From Faecalicatena faecalis (lineage in GTDB: Bacteria > Bacillota > Clostridia > Lachnospirales > Lachnospiraceae): a stretch of DNA of 64,000 bases. The notes under the pieces are model-generated. The model was not told where the DNA came from, made no database searches, and saw only the letters and a list, made by a program, of their open reading frames with translations. The first letter of the stretch is position 1. Each line of letters begins with the position of its first letter. The translations under genes were made by a program, and so were the position numbers. The stretch covers positions 83,835 to 147,834 of the forward strand of contig NZ_JABACJ020000011.1 of assembly GCF_012524165.2 (NCBI RefSeq). Reading direction: 5' to 3'. Below are positions 41,939 to 50,800 of the stretch, in pieces.

Positions 41939-44496
41939 CTTAAGACCTCTTTTCTTTTAAAGAACAGCCATGCGAGTAAACTCAATAAGCTGATCCAATA
42001 TCCAGCCCTTTGTCCTGGAGCATGAAAAATGATTCGAATGTCATGTTTTCCTTTCTCGAGCCGGGCTCCTGCAAATGCTTGATTTACCTTCAATATAGGA
42101 ACATTTTTCCCATCAACGATGATTTCCATTCCTTTTTGCAGTGGAATGGAGGTGATAAAATAACCATCGTCCGTCACATCAGCGGTACAGGATAGGATTT
42201 CATTCCCTTTTGTCTTATGGGCCGCTGTGGAAGTGTACTGTTTCCGAGACAGGAGCTGTTCCTCATAAAGATGCCAGTCTGTGTGTCTGATCAGATAGGT
42301 TCCTTTTGAAAAAGTAATGTCGAGCTGGTCCAACCCATTCCCGGAAGCATCTGAAAACTGGTAATGGAATATATCATTTCCGTTCGGATAGGGTGCAGAG
42401 GCACCGGAAAGCTTGTTCCTCATACCGTTGATATCGATCACAACGGCCTTTCTGCTCTTGTTGACAACCTGGAAATTCAATAGCAGTATTTTATTCTTTA
42501 ATGCTTCTTTCAGTGGAAATGTAACCTTTGTTTTTTCCCTTACATCAAGGAGATAACCATCTTTTGTTTTAGAAATCTGAATCGTATCTGGCAAAGCTGT
42601 CTTCTGGAATGCAGGTGAAAACTTCTGCATATGTGAAACATATTCCGTGGAGGCAGTGCCGTCAGTAACAGGGACAGTGTTGTTATCAGAAGTGTGGTCG
42701 GGAACAATGGTATACCGGGTAATTGCATCCAGGCGGTCATAATCGTTCAGCTTTAGAAACTCGGATTCCTTCATGATCTCAGTTGTGACATATGCAATAG
42801 GCAGCACGTTTCTATTTTCTGTCAACACAGTTGTTGTGCCGTTCTTTGCCCCTTCCTTTTCAGTAGATACTACCTTATAGCCATAAGGGATGTGATTCAT
42901 TGTTGTCTGTAAATAACGTACTCCCAGAAAATTCAGCAGGAATGGATTTCCTGACGGAAGGACAGCAAGACTGTTATTAATCTGTATCGGTGCAAGAAAG
43001 GTGTCATAGAAGACGGATGCGTAGTCCTTGTTCGTAATGGAGGAATACATGGAGCCTTTCTGGACCCCTCTGCCCTGTATGAGGTTGCATGTGTTCAAAA
43101 CATCCATCAGGTTTTCGCTTCGATACAGAGGATTCAGGTCCGCCTGCTGGAACATCTTTGAGGCGGTTGCGGTAGTTTCTAACTCTTCTTTTTTTACAAA
43201 GCTGTCTTTTGGCATAGTCTGTAAAAACATCAAACAGGGCAGGATACACAGCAGAAGACAGGAAACAGACCTCCAAATCCGAACCATGGCTTTTTTCCCT
43301 TTTATGTTCTGTAGAATTACTACAAGGGTGACAATGCTGATATCAGCAGCAATCCAGCCAGCCTTTGAATCGGATATCCACAGTGGAGCTGAGAGGGCCA
43401 GCAGGAGCAAGGGCCAGAGTTTCCAGTCAGGTCCCTTACTATAGTGAGGTTCCGTTTTTTCCGAAATCAGTGCATTGAGAAGCCTTGTACACTGCAGTAT
43501 TACAAGTGGAACGAACGGAATCAGGATTTTGCTCCTTGTATACAGCGTTCCATTCAAGATCCAGGCCGCAAAGCTCCAAGTAGATACAATCAGCAGGAAC
43601 AAACTCTCCATTCGGTATTTTTTATACCCAAGACCTAATAATAGAAGGTACAGGCAGATGATGGTCAATCCCATTCCATAGGGACTGTACAAAAGTCCGC
43701 CTAAATGCTCTGCTGTGCCAAAGATTTCGTTCAGGCTCAAGGGCTCGGTGGTGCGGCGGTGCTCCAGTATCACCAGTGCGGTTGGGAGAAGGAGCAGAGC
43801 GGCCATACCAATGGAAAGAAACACAGATCTGAGATATAGTACAATCCCATTTGTCCAGAAGCTGTATCCTTCTTGCCTTAGCCAATACCAAGCAATTACT
43901 GCAAGACAGGAAATCGAATAGTAGAAACTATTTACATAAATAAAAAATAAGATGAGCGGAAAAAGGCCGAATCTCCGCTTTTTTACAGCTAAAAGTGCAA
44001 GTATCAGAAAAAGCATATAGTTGATGAACATGATCTGCCGATGCGTTTGGAAGAAGCAGGCGGCAGTCATAAAAAGCAGGCTTCCGATAAAAGCTGCAAA
44101 TGGTTCGATTCGGTCCTTTTCATCCTGGCCGGGGGTACATGTTGTCAGCCAGTAATAACAAAGCAGGACGGAGCACAGATATCCTGCCAGCATATATCCA
44201 ATCATCAGCTTGACCATTGGAATACCAGGCAGCAGACAGCCAATGAGAATATCCGGTCTTAAATATCCGTAATAGGAAAACTGATATCCATTACTTCCCC
44301 CACCCAGTGGTAAAAATGCAGGTGTCAAGGTGTGCTGTTCAAGGCAGGCGCTGCGGATCGTCTCGGCAAGCTGCACGTGCTGGCTGAGCCAGTCTGTATG
44401 AGAACCATAGAAACACCCGTCTGGAAGTATCAGCAGTATAAAAATGATGAAGAGTCCGGCCAGCAGGCCGGGAAAGAAATTTTTTTTTCGAATCAT
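41935..44496 (-). CDS. YfhO-family GT-C-type membrane glycosyltransferase
   Basis: 853 residues from ATG 44496, with AAGGAGAG upstream; the longer open frame to 44727 is not supported. The protein has about a dozen membrane segments (FFPGLLAGLFIIFILL onward), an early loop with YGSHTDWLSQH carrying the acidic residue expected in GT-C enzymes, and a large extracellular C-terminal region ending in a last helix. Bacillus YfhO uses lipid-linked sugar to glycosylate lipoteichoic acid. The acceptor here is unknown. Confidence 0.85.
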   Translation of the reverse strand: MIRKKNFFPGLLAGLFIIFILLILPDGCFYGSHTDWLSQHVQLAETIRSACLEQHTLTPAFLPLGGGSNGYQFSYYGYLRPDILIGCLLPGIPMVKLMIGYMLAGYLCSVLLCYYWLTTCTPGQDEKDRIEPFAAFIGSLLFMTAACFFQTHRQIMFINYMLFLILALLAVKKRRFGLFPLILFFIYVNSFYYSISCLAVIAWYWLRQEGYSFWTNGIVLYLRSVFLSIGMAALLLLPTALVILEHRRTTEPLSLNEIFGTAEHLGGLLYSPYGMGLTIICLYLLLLGLGYKKYRMESLFLLIVSTWSFAAWILNGTLYTRSKILIPFVPLVILQCTRLLNALISEKTEPHYSKGPDWKLWPLLLLALSAPLWISDSKAGWIAADISIVTLVVILQNIKGKKAMVRIWRSVSCLLLCILPCLMFLQTMPKDSFVKKEELETTATASKMFQQADLNPLYRSENLMDVLNTCNLIQGRGVQKGSMYSSITNKDYASVFYDTFLAPIQINNSLAVLPSGNPFLLNFLGVRYLQTTMNHIPYGYKVVSTEKEGAKNGTTTVLTENRNVLPIAYVTTEIMKESEFLKLNDYDRLDAITRYTIVPDHTSDNNTVPVTDGTASTEYVSHMQKFSPAFQKTALPDTIQISKTKDGYLLDVREKTKVTFPLKEALKNKILLLNFQVVNKSRKAVVIDINGMRNKLSGASAPYPNGNDIFHYQFSDASGNGLDQLDITFSKGTYLIRHTDWHLYEEQLLSRKQYTSTAAHKTKGNEILSCTADVTDDGYFITSIPLQKGMEIIVDGKNVPILKVNQAFAGARLEKGKHDIRIIFHAPGQRAGYWISLLSLLAWLFFKRKEVLR

Positions 44497-44568
44497 AGCA
44501 CTCTCCTTAGTTCTTTCGTGTAATAAGGAATCCGAGATGTCCTTTGGTATTACTAAGTATACGTATCG

Positions 44569-44643
44569 TTTCTTAAAGATTGCCCAAAGTGAATCTGAAG
44601 AATTCTTAAGAAGGCATAATTTTCTTAAAATTTCATGTATAAT
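44569..44643 (+). promoter_or_regulatory. Promoter with TTCTTAA boxes before the VanRS-like operon
   Basis: TATAAT at 44638-44643 has no good -35 box. Three TTCTTAA boxes lie upstream at 44570, 44603 and 44622. The layout suggests a promoter activated by its own response regulator. The region is shared with the divergent YfhO operon, which could be co-regulated. Confidence 0.5.
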
Positions 44644-44671
44644 AAATTTTATAAAGAGGAGGAGATAAGAG

Positions 44672-45403
44672 ATGGAAACAGCCAGGATACTTGTGGTAGA
44701 TGATAATCCGGAGATTCGTGAAATCATTCAGATTCTGCTTATGGGGGAAGGATTTCAGATCGAACAGGCAGGAAATGGAACAGAAGCTCTTGAGGCTCTG
44801 GAGATTCAGGAATTCGATTTAATCATACTGGATATTATGATGCCGGGGATGAACGGGTATCAGACCTGCCTGGAGATTCGTAAGAAGAGCAACGCTCCGA
44901 TTCTGTTTTTAAGTGCCAAGGGGCAGGAGAGCGACAAGACACTTGGATTTTCCAGTGGAGGAGATGATTATCTTGTTAAGCCTTTTTCTTATAATGAATT
45001 GGTCAGCCGGGCCAAGGCACTGATTCGAAGATATCAAATTTATAAAGGGAAAGACTCATTTTCTGCAAATGTCGAAACAAAAGATTCTTTTGCCGGGCAG
45101 AAAAAGATTGTTTATTTTCATGACCTGGAGCTGGATGAGACGGCAGAAACGGTATCCATTGATGGAAAAACAATCGAGCTTACAGATACAGAGTATGCCA
45201 TGCTGCATCTTCTGGTAAAGAACAGGCACCAGATATTTTCCGCGGAACGGCTCTACGAGGCTGTGTGGGACGAGTCCTATTATTATGGGGCGAATAATAC
45301 GATCATGGTCCATATCCGTAATCTTCGTAAAAAAATAGAGAAAGATCCTAAAAATCCAGAGTTGATCAAAACAATCTGGGGAAAGGGGTACCGCTGTGAT
45401 TAA
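44672..45403 (+). CDS. VanR-like OmpR-family response regulator
   Basis: 243 residues. Receiver domain with Asp54 (LIILDIMMPGMNG) and Lys in DDYLVKPFS, then a winged helix (LTDTEYAMLHLLVKNRHQIFSAERLYEAVW, VHIRNLRKKIEKDP). GAGGAGGAG precedes ATG 44672. Its end overlaps the kinase start by eight bases. It is divergent from the YfhO glycosylation operon, a likely target. Confidence 0.95.
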   Translation: METARILVVDDNPEIREIIQILLMGEGFQIEQAGNGTEALEALEIQEFDLIILDIMMPGMNGYQTCLEIRKKSNAPILFLSAKGQESDKTLGFSSGGDDYLVKPFSYNELVSRAKALIRRYQIYKGKDSFSANVETKDSFAGQKKIVYFHDLELDETAETVSIDGKTIELTDTEYAMLHLLVKNRHQIFSAERLYEAVWDESYYYGANNTIMVHIRNLRKKIEKDPKNPELIKTIWGKGYRCD

Positions 45404-46757
45404 GAAAGTGATTTCAAGAAGTAGAAGAATGAAGATTCGGACAAAGCTTAGTGTATTGCTGATCGTATCTGCGGCCCTGAGTCTTTTGATGTTCGCATTT
45501 TTATGGAAGAACATGGGAAATGTGTGGAGGTTTATGTGCCGTTTCCCGGCTATTTCATGGGACAGGCAGGCTCTGATCGAGAAGATAGAAGAGACGGCCC
45601 CATATTATGATGTCCCAGACAATGAAGAAAATGTCGAGGAGACCAAGGCATTCAAACCTTTTTTTAATATTAAAGATAAATATACAAGTCTGTATATATA
45701 TGAGATCGGTGGAAAAGGGCTTTTCCGGGCCGGGGCATATGCGGAGATCATGGCGACGTCTCCAGTTGCAGAGTTCATGAATTTTGAATATCAGATGACA
45801 TCAGGTGAGGTAGAGATGCATTATGAGGTGCCCACTCAATTTCATAATGGGGAATTTACCGTTATGATCTTTTCTTATCATTCTGTAAGAATCATTACCG
45901 TATACTTGATTATCAGTGTTTTGCTCAGCATCGCAGTCTTTTTGTCCATCAATTTGGTTTTTATAAACCGTAAGATGAAGGCGGTTCTGGGCATGAAGGA
46001 TGAGGTCCTGCTCATGGCGTCGGGCGAATTGAACCACCCGGTTTCTGCCTGCGGTGAGGATGAGATCGGGATTCTTTCCAGTGAGCTGGACCATCTGCGC
46101 ATCGCTCTGAAAGAAAATATCCATCAGGAAGAAGAGAGCAGAAAAGCGAACCAGGACCTGATCACCACGATGTCCCATGACCTGAGGACGCCTCTCACCA
46201 TCTTAAGCGGCTACCTGGAAGTATTAAAGCATAAGCGGGTCTCCCCTGAGATGGAGGAGGATTACCTGGACCGGTGCCTCAAGAAAACCAATGATATCAA
46301 AGAGATGACGGACAAAATGTTCGAGTATGCTCTGGTATATGAGGAGACCGAGGACGTAACAATTACGAAAGTCAAGCTTGAAACCATGCGGGGAATCCTA
46401 TACGAGAACCTGGATTTCCTCCGCCTGGCGGGTTTTCGGGCAGATGTCGTAATGGAAGAATGTACAGGGGCAGTCCTTGGTGATGAAGTCCTGCTCAAAA
46501 GGATCTTCAATAATCTCTTTTCCAATATCCTGAAATATGGAGATAAGACAACCCCCGTAAAGCTCAGCCTCCAGATGGAAAAGAAGAAGGTAAAAGTCGG
46601 CCTGATCAATACCGTAAAAAAAGAGAAAGATGGAACCGAGAGCCACTGCATCGGACTGAAAAGTGCCAAGAAAATGGTAGACCTGATGGAGGGAGAAATA
46701 TACGTACTTAATCAGGCAGAGATCTATAGTGTCCAGATCAGCCTTCCGATTGCATAG
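45396..46757 (+). CDS. Sensor histidine kinase
   Basis: 453 residues from GTG 45396 (GAAAGGGG upstream). Two membrane segments (about 14-35 and 168-190) flank an extracellular domain of ~130 residues. A HAMP-like linker and HisKA with His261 (TTMSHDLRTPLTILSGYLEVL) follow, then HATPase with N box IFNNLFSNILKYG and HCIGLKSAKKMVDLMEG. The G1 box (DxGxG) is not obvious, a feature of this cell-wall-sensing subgroup. It partners the preceding regulator. Confidence 0.92.
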   Translation: MIKKVISRSRRMKIRTKLSVLLIVSAALSLLMFAFLWKNMGNVWRFMCRFPAISWDRQALIEKIEETAPYYDVPDNEENVEETKAFKPFFNIKDKYTSLYIYEIGGKGLFRAGAYAEIMATSPVAEFMNFEYQMTSGEVEMHYEVPTQFHNGEFTVMIFSYHSVRIITVYLIISVLLSIAVFLSINLVFINRKMKAVLGMKDEVLLMASGELNHPVSACGEDEIGILSSELDHLRIALKENIHQEEESRKANQDLITTMSHDLRTPLTILSGYLEVLKHKRVSPEMEEDYLDRCLKKTNDIKEMTDKMFEYALVYEETEDVTITKVKLETMRGILYENLDFLRLAGFRADVVMEECTGAVLGDEVLLKRIFNNLFSNILKYGDKTTPVKLSLQMEKKKVKVGLINTVKKEKDGTESHCIGLKSAKKMVDLMEGEIYVLNQAEIYSVQISLPIA

Positions 46758-46928
46758 GGGGCGGCCCTCTTGCAAGTCATTTTCAGAATTGCGTGTACAA
46801 TTATCTCATGAACCACAAAATATAGGGATGAAAAAGCGCGTTAAATACAATTATATGATTAAATAATCAGTTAATTATATACAAATAATACAATTAAAAA
46901 TTTATTTATAAAAAATAATAAAAATGTG

Positions 46929-46957
46929 TTGACAAATAAAAATCCTTATGCTAATAT
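46929..46957 (+). promoter_or_regulatory. Strong sigma-A promoter
   Basis: TTGACA at 46929-46934, a 17-base spacer and TAATAT at 46952-46957 lie in an AT-rich stretch. It should start a transcript near 46964 that reads into a region without an intact long gene. Confidence 0.7.
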
Positions 46958-47076
46958 AAAGTCAATCCAAAAGAGATACAAAAACAACAAAGAAACATCT
47001 CAAAGGATATTATCTAATGAACATAATAAAAATGTTCAGACGGATTAAAATACTAGATTAAGGAGGCAGGGGTCCC

Positions 47077-47169
47077 ATGGACAGTTTAACATCAGTTATA
47101 ATTCAATATGTTAGTGGTACGGCAAATGAAAGTTCCTGTGAAAAAGAGACCTTTACCAGTAGAAGATAA
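47077..47169 (+). CDS. Small ORF or N-terminal remnant (30 residues)
   Basis: ATG 47077 has a strong AAGGAGG at 47060-47066 and opens MDSLTSVIIQYVSGTANESS, ending at TAA 47167-47169. The good ribosome site and strong upstream promoter suggest it is or was translated. The protein-like fragments further downstream suggest it is the N-terminus of a broken gene. No function can be given. Confidence 0.35.
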   Translation: MDSLTSVIIQYVSGTANESSCEKETFTSRR

Positions 47170-47660
47170 AGGAATCCAGTAAAAGAAGAATGAAAAGGAA
47201 TTGATCGGAGAGTTCGGAAAACTGGATCATAATCAAAAGATTTAATCATTTGCAGACGTATTGAATATAGATACCACATATAACAGAATTCCCAGTAATG
47301 TGTAAAGAAACATGAAGAGGATATCATTTCATAAAAAGTGTACATAGTTATAGAAGAAATAGCTTAATAGGTTTTTGGAATATTGTTACACAATACTGCG
47401 GAAGCTGAAAGGTTATAGGATGAATAACTTGGAGTTATACTTTAAAGTATGAATGGGTACCAGGATCGAAAGTGAATGGGTTCTCGTTATAAAATAAATC
47501 GATTTGTATTATTGAAGAACAGGAGGTTTAATAAGCCAGTCTTAGTGAACAGACTGAGATATCAATAGACAAAGCGGTAAAGGTCTTACAGGAACAATAA
47601 ATCAGAAGATTCCTCCGATTTATAAAATAAATAGAATGAGAAAATTAAATAAATATTAAA

Positions 47661-47696
47661 ATGCATCTTCAATGTCAATTGAGGATGCATTTTTTT
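47661..47696 (+). terminator. Strong rho-independent terminator
   Basis: A 13-bp stem ATGCATCTTCAAT (47661-47673) with ATTGAGGATGCAT (47678-47690), one G-T pair and a GTCA loop, is followed by six T. Its T-run overlaps the -35 box of the next promoter. Confidence 0.9.
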
Positions 47697-47723
47697 GACA
47701 TTGAGAAGTGCTTATGGTAAACT
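47695..47723 (+). promoter_or_regulatory. Promoter of the acidic TPR/P-loop gene
   Basis: TTGACA at 47695-47700, a 17-base spacer and TAAACT at 47718-47723. The -35 hexamer begins within the T-run of the preceding terminator. A leader of roughly 85 bases follows. Confidence 0.7.
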
Positions 47724-47815
47724 AAGGACAGAATTATCTCAAAGTGTAGCCTGCGGGGCATGAATTACGGGGTGCTTGGAGAGTATAAATAATATTTTAT
47801 TACGAGGTGAGTGCA

Positions 47816-50800
47816 GTGGATAAGTACGAATATAAGTTAAAGACAGAACAGATGCTTGAACTTATGGAAAACGGTGCATACAACAAGGCCGCGGAGATTG
47901 CGGATGCCATTGACTGGAAACGAGTCAGGAACGCTACCATGCTGACAAATGTCAGTGATATCTACGAAAAAAACGGAGACTACCAGAAGAGTTACGAAGT
48001 TCTGAATATAGCTTATCATCGCGCTGAAGGCAGTAGAAAAGTGCTTTACCGTCTTTGCACTCTGGCACTAAAGACTGGAAATGTAGATGAGGCTATCGAT
48101 TATTATGATGATTTTATGCAGGTCGCTCCGAAGGATCCAAACCAGCATATATTAAGATATAAGATATTAAGAGCCCGCAGAGCTCCGATTGAACAGCAGA
48201 TTGAAGCGCTTGAGGAGTTTAAAAAAGCGGAATACATTGAAGAGTGGGCATATGAACTTGCGAAGTTATATCAAGAGGCGGGGATGACGGCCGAATGTCT
48301 TGAGGAATGCGATGACCTGATTCTTTGGTTCAGTGAAGGGAAGTTCGTATTTAAGGCAATGGAGCTTAAGATGCAGTATAAGCCTTTGACACCTTCACAG
48401 CAGGAGAAGTATGATCATAGATATGAAAAGTTAGAATTAGAAACGGAAGAGATTCCTGATTTGACACAATATCAGGCACGTAAAGCGGAGTTTGAAAGTG
48501 AAAAGCTGGATCGGGAAGAATTAGATGAAGAGGCGGAAAGAGAACTGGAGGAGAATCTCCCAAGTACTTCGCAGCAAGAGGAAGTCACCCAACAGGGAGT
48601 AGACCTCGATAATACAGTGGAGATGCAAATACCTACAGAAGAAGAACTGGAAGCTCAATTAGAGGGAGAACAGATCGAGGAACCAGAGGAAGAGCCTGAA
48701 GTAGATGAGACGATACAAAGGTTAGAGGAAAAAGGGATTGGAAGCAGGATGAAGCTGCAGGATGCTCTTATGAGTCTGCTTGGACCCAAGCCCGAGGATG
48801 AGCCAGATGTAAGCCTTGATGCCGAAGATGATGAGATGGAAGAAGACATTCCTGAATTGGAGTCTGCAATAGAGGAAATCGAGGCAGTTGTTGATTTAGA
48901 ATTAGTGAATGAACTTGCGAATAAGTCAGAAGCAAAAAGAAATGGCATTCGTTTTGATTCCGACCTCGAAGAGTTAAAGGCGGAGCCTTTAGAAGAGGAA
49001 GAACTTTTGGAGGAATCAGAAGAGATTGAGGATGAGATAATCCCGGAGGAATCAGAAGAGATCGAGGAAGAGATAATCCCGGAGAAACCAGAAGAGATGG
49101 AAGAGGAAATCCAGGAGATTTCAGAAGAGCCGGAAGAAGAAACAGGGCCTTTAGAAGAATCGGAAGATTTGGAAGTCGAGGAAGACTTACCTAAGGAACT
49201 TGTTGATACGGATGACTCTCCGGAAATATCGGAAGAAATTGAAGATGGATATGAGGACTCTTCAGAAATCTCAATAGATATCGGAGAGGAAGAAGACATT
49301 CCAGAAGAAGAGGAAATCCTCGAGGTTTCAGAAGAGTTGGAAGAGGAAGAAGATTTCCCAGAAGAATTAGAAGAGTTGGAAGAAGAGGAAGATTTCCCAG
49401 AGATATCAGAAGAGTCAGATGTGGAAGAAGACTCTTCGGAAGAATTAGAAGAGTTAGTTGAAGAAGACATCCCCGAGATTTCAGAGGAGATTGAGGAGGA
49501 TGCAGAAGATATATTGTCTGAATCAGGAGCAGAAGAAGTAGAAATTGAAGCGGATTCCCGGACAGAAGAGCAGGAGTTACTCGTAGAAGAGGAACCAGAG
49601 CTAGAAGAAGACAGCATTCCTGAGGAATATGAAGATGAGAGTCTGAGTGATTTTGAGGAAGAAGAGCTGGAGGAATTCGAGGAAGAACCTGAGACAGTAG
49701 AAGATACAAAACTAGAATTTAGCAGGCCGGCAGCGGGTGACCAAATTGATGGTCAGCTCAGTATTGAAGATATTTTAATGGATTGGAAAGAAGAGCCGGC
49801 GGAAGAGGTAGAAATGGAAGATAAGAAGAAAAAGGTAGAACCGATTTTACCGTCGGATATTCAGCGTATGATTGATGAAATCGAAGGCGTCCTGCCAGAA
49901 GAGCCGGAACCGGTACGTCCTGCCAGAAGAGAGACAGAAGATGTTCGAGAGAATATGGGAGCGATAACACAGCAGCTTAGAATTGATGATATCGCGGAAT
50001 TTTTGTCAGCAGCAGATGAGCCAGAAGACAATTTGGATGATTTTAGTGATATGATGCAGGAAGAGCTTTTCGAAGATGCACATGAGGATTCCTATGGAGA
50101 CCAGAGTTCTTATGTTGAGGAAGAGGCAGCTATCCCTGCACAAGATGAAGCTGGTCAAGAATTTTACAGCAGTGAGTATCCAGTAGAAGATGATATTGTA
50201 GATGAGTATGTCGATGAGCAAGAGGATGAGTATGCTGGGGAAGAGCTGTATGAAGATGACTATGATGATAGTTACTCTGAGAGCTATGCGGCGGAGGAAG
50301 ACTACGCAGAAGAAGACGCTTACACAGAGGAATACGAAGATGAGTATGAGGACGACTACGTAGAAGAAGAGGAATACACAGACGAGTATGAAGATGAGTA
50401 TGAGGACGACTACGTAGAAGAAGAGGAATACACAGACGAGTACGAAGATGAGTATGAAGGCGACTACGTAGAAGAAGAGGAATACACAGACGAGTACGAA
50501 GATGAGTATGAAGGCGACTACGCAGAAGAAGATGCTTACACAGATGAGTATGAGGATGAGTACGCAGAAGAAGATGCTTACACAGACGAGTACGAAGATG
50601 GGTATGAAGACGACTACGTAGAAGAAGAGGAATATACAGACGAGTATGAGGATGACTACGCAGATGGTTATTCCGATGAAGAGTATGACGTGGCTGACAG
50701 CTATGAGGAAGCGGATTACGAGGATATCGAGGCAAGCTTTGAAGAAGAGTTCCGTCCGAATCCGGCCCATGCGAATGAACCAGACGACAGGGAAATCCCG

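Larger units (their letters stand above)
46964..47696 (+). pseudogene. Decayed or non-coding transcription unit
   Basis: Between the promoter at 46929-46957 and the terminator at 47661-47696 lie about 700 bases with no intact ORF above 30 codons on the plus strand. Protein-like fragments appear in changing frames, for example KELIGEFGKLDHNQKI around 47190-47245 and EISIDKAVKVLQEQ around 47555-47600, each broken by stops. This fits a frameshifted, decaying gene or genes. A non-coding RNA is the alternative. I do not recognise the original product. Confidence 0.45.

Noticed and set aside
44497..44727. N-terminal extension of the YfhO-like protein
   Set aside because: The extension overlaps the divergent response-regulator gene and promoter, and ATG 44496 has a strong AAGGAGAG site and begins a normal membrane topology.
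47103..47345. 80-residue minus-strand open frame in the decayed region
   Set aside because: It has no ribosome site or recognisable family and lies opposite plus-strand gene remnants.
48655..49617. A 320-residue Ser-rich minus-strand open frame
   Set aside because: Its Ser/Asn repeat pattern mirrors the GAA/GAG codons of the acidic protein on the other strand and shows no start signals.
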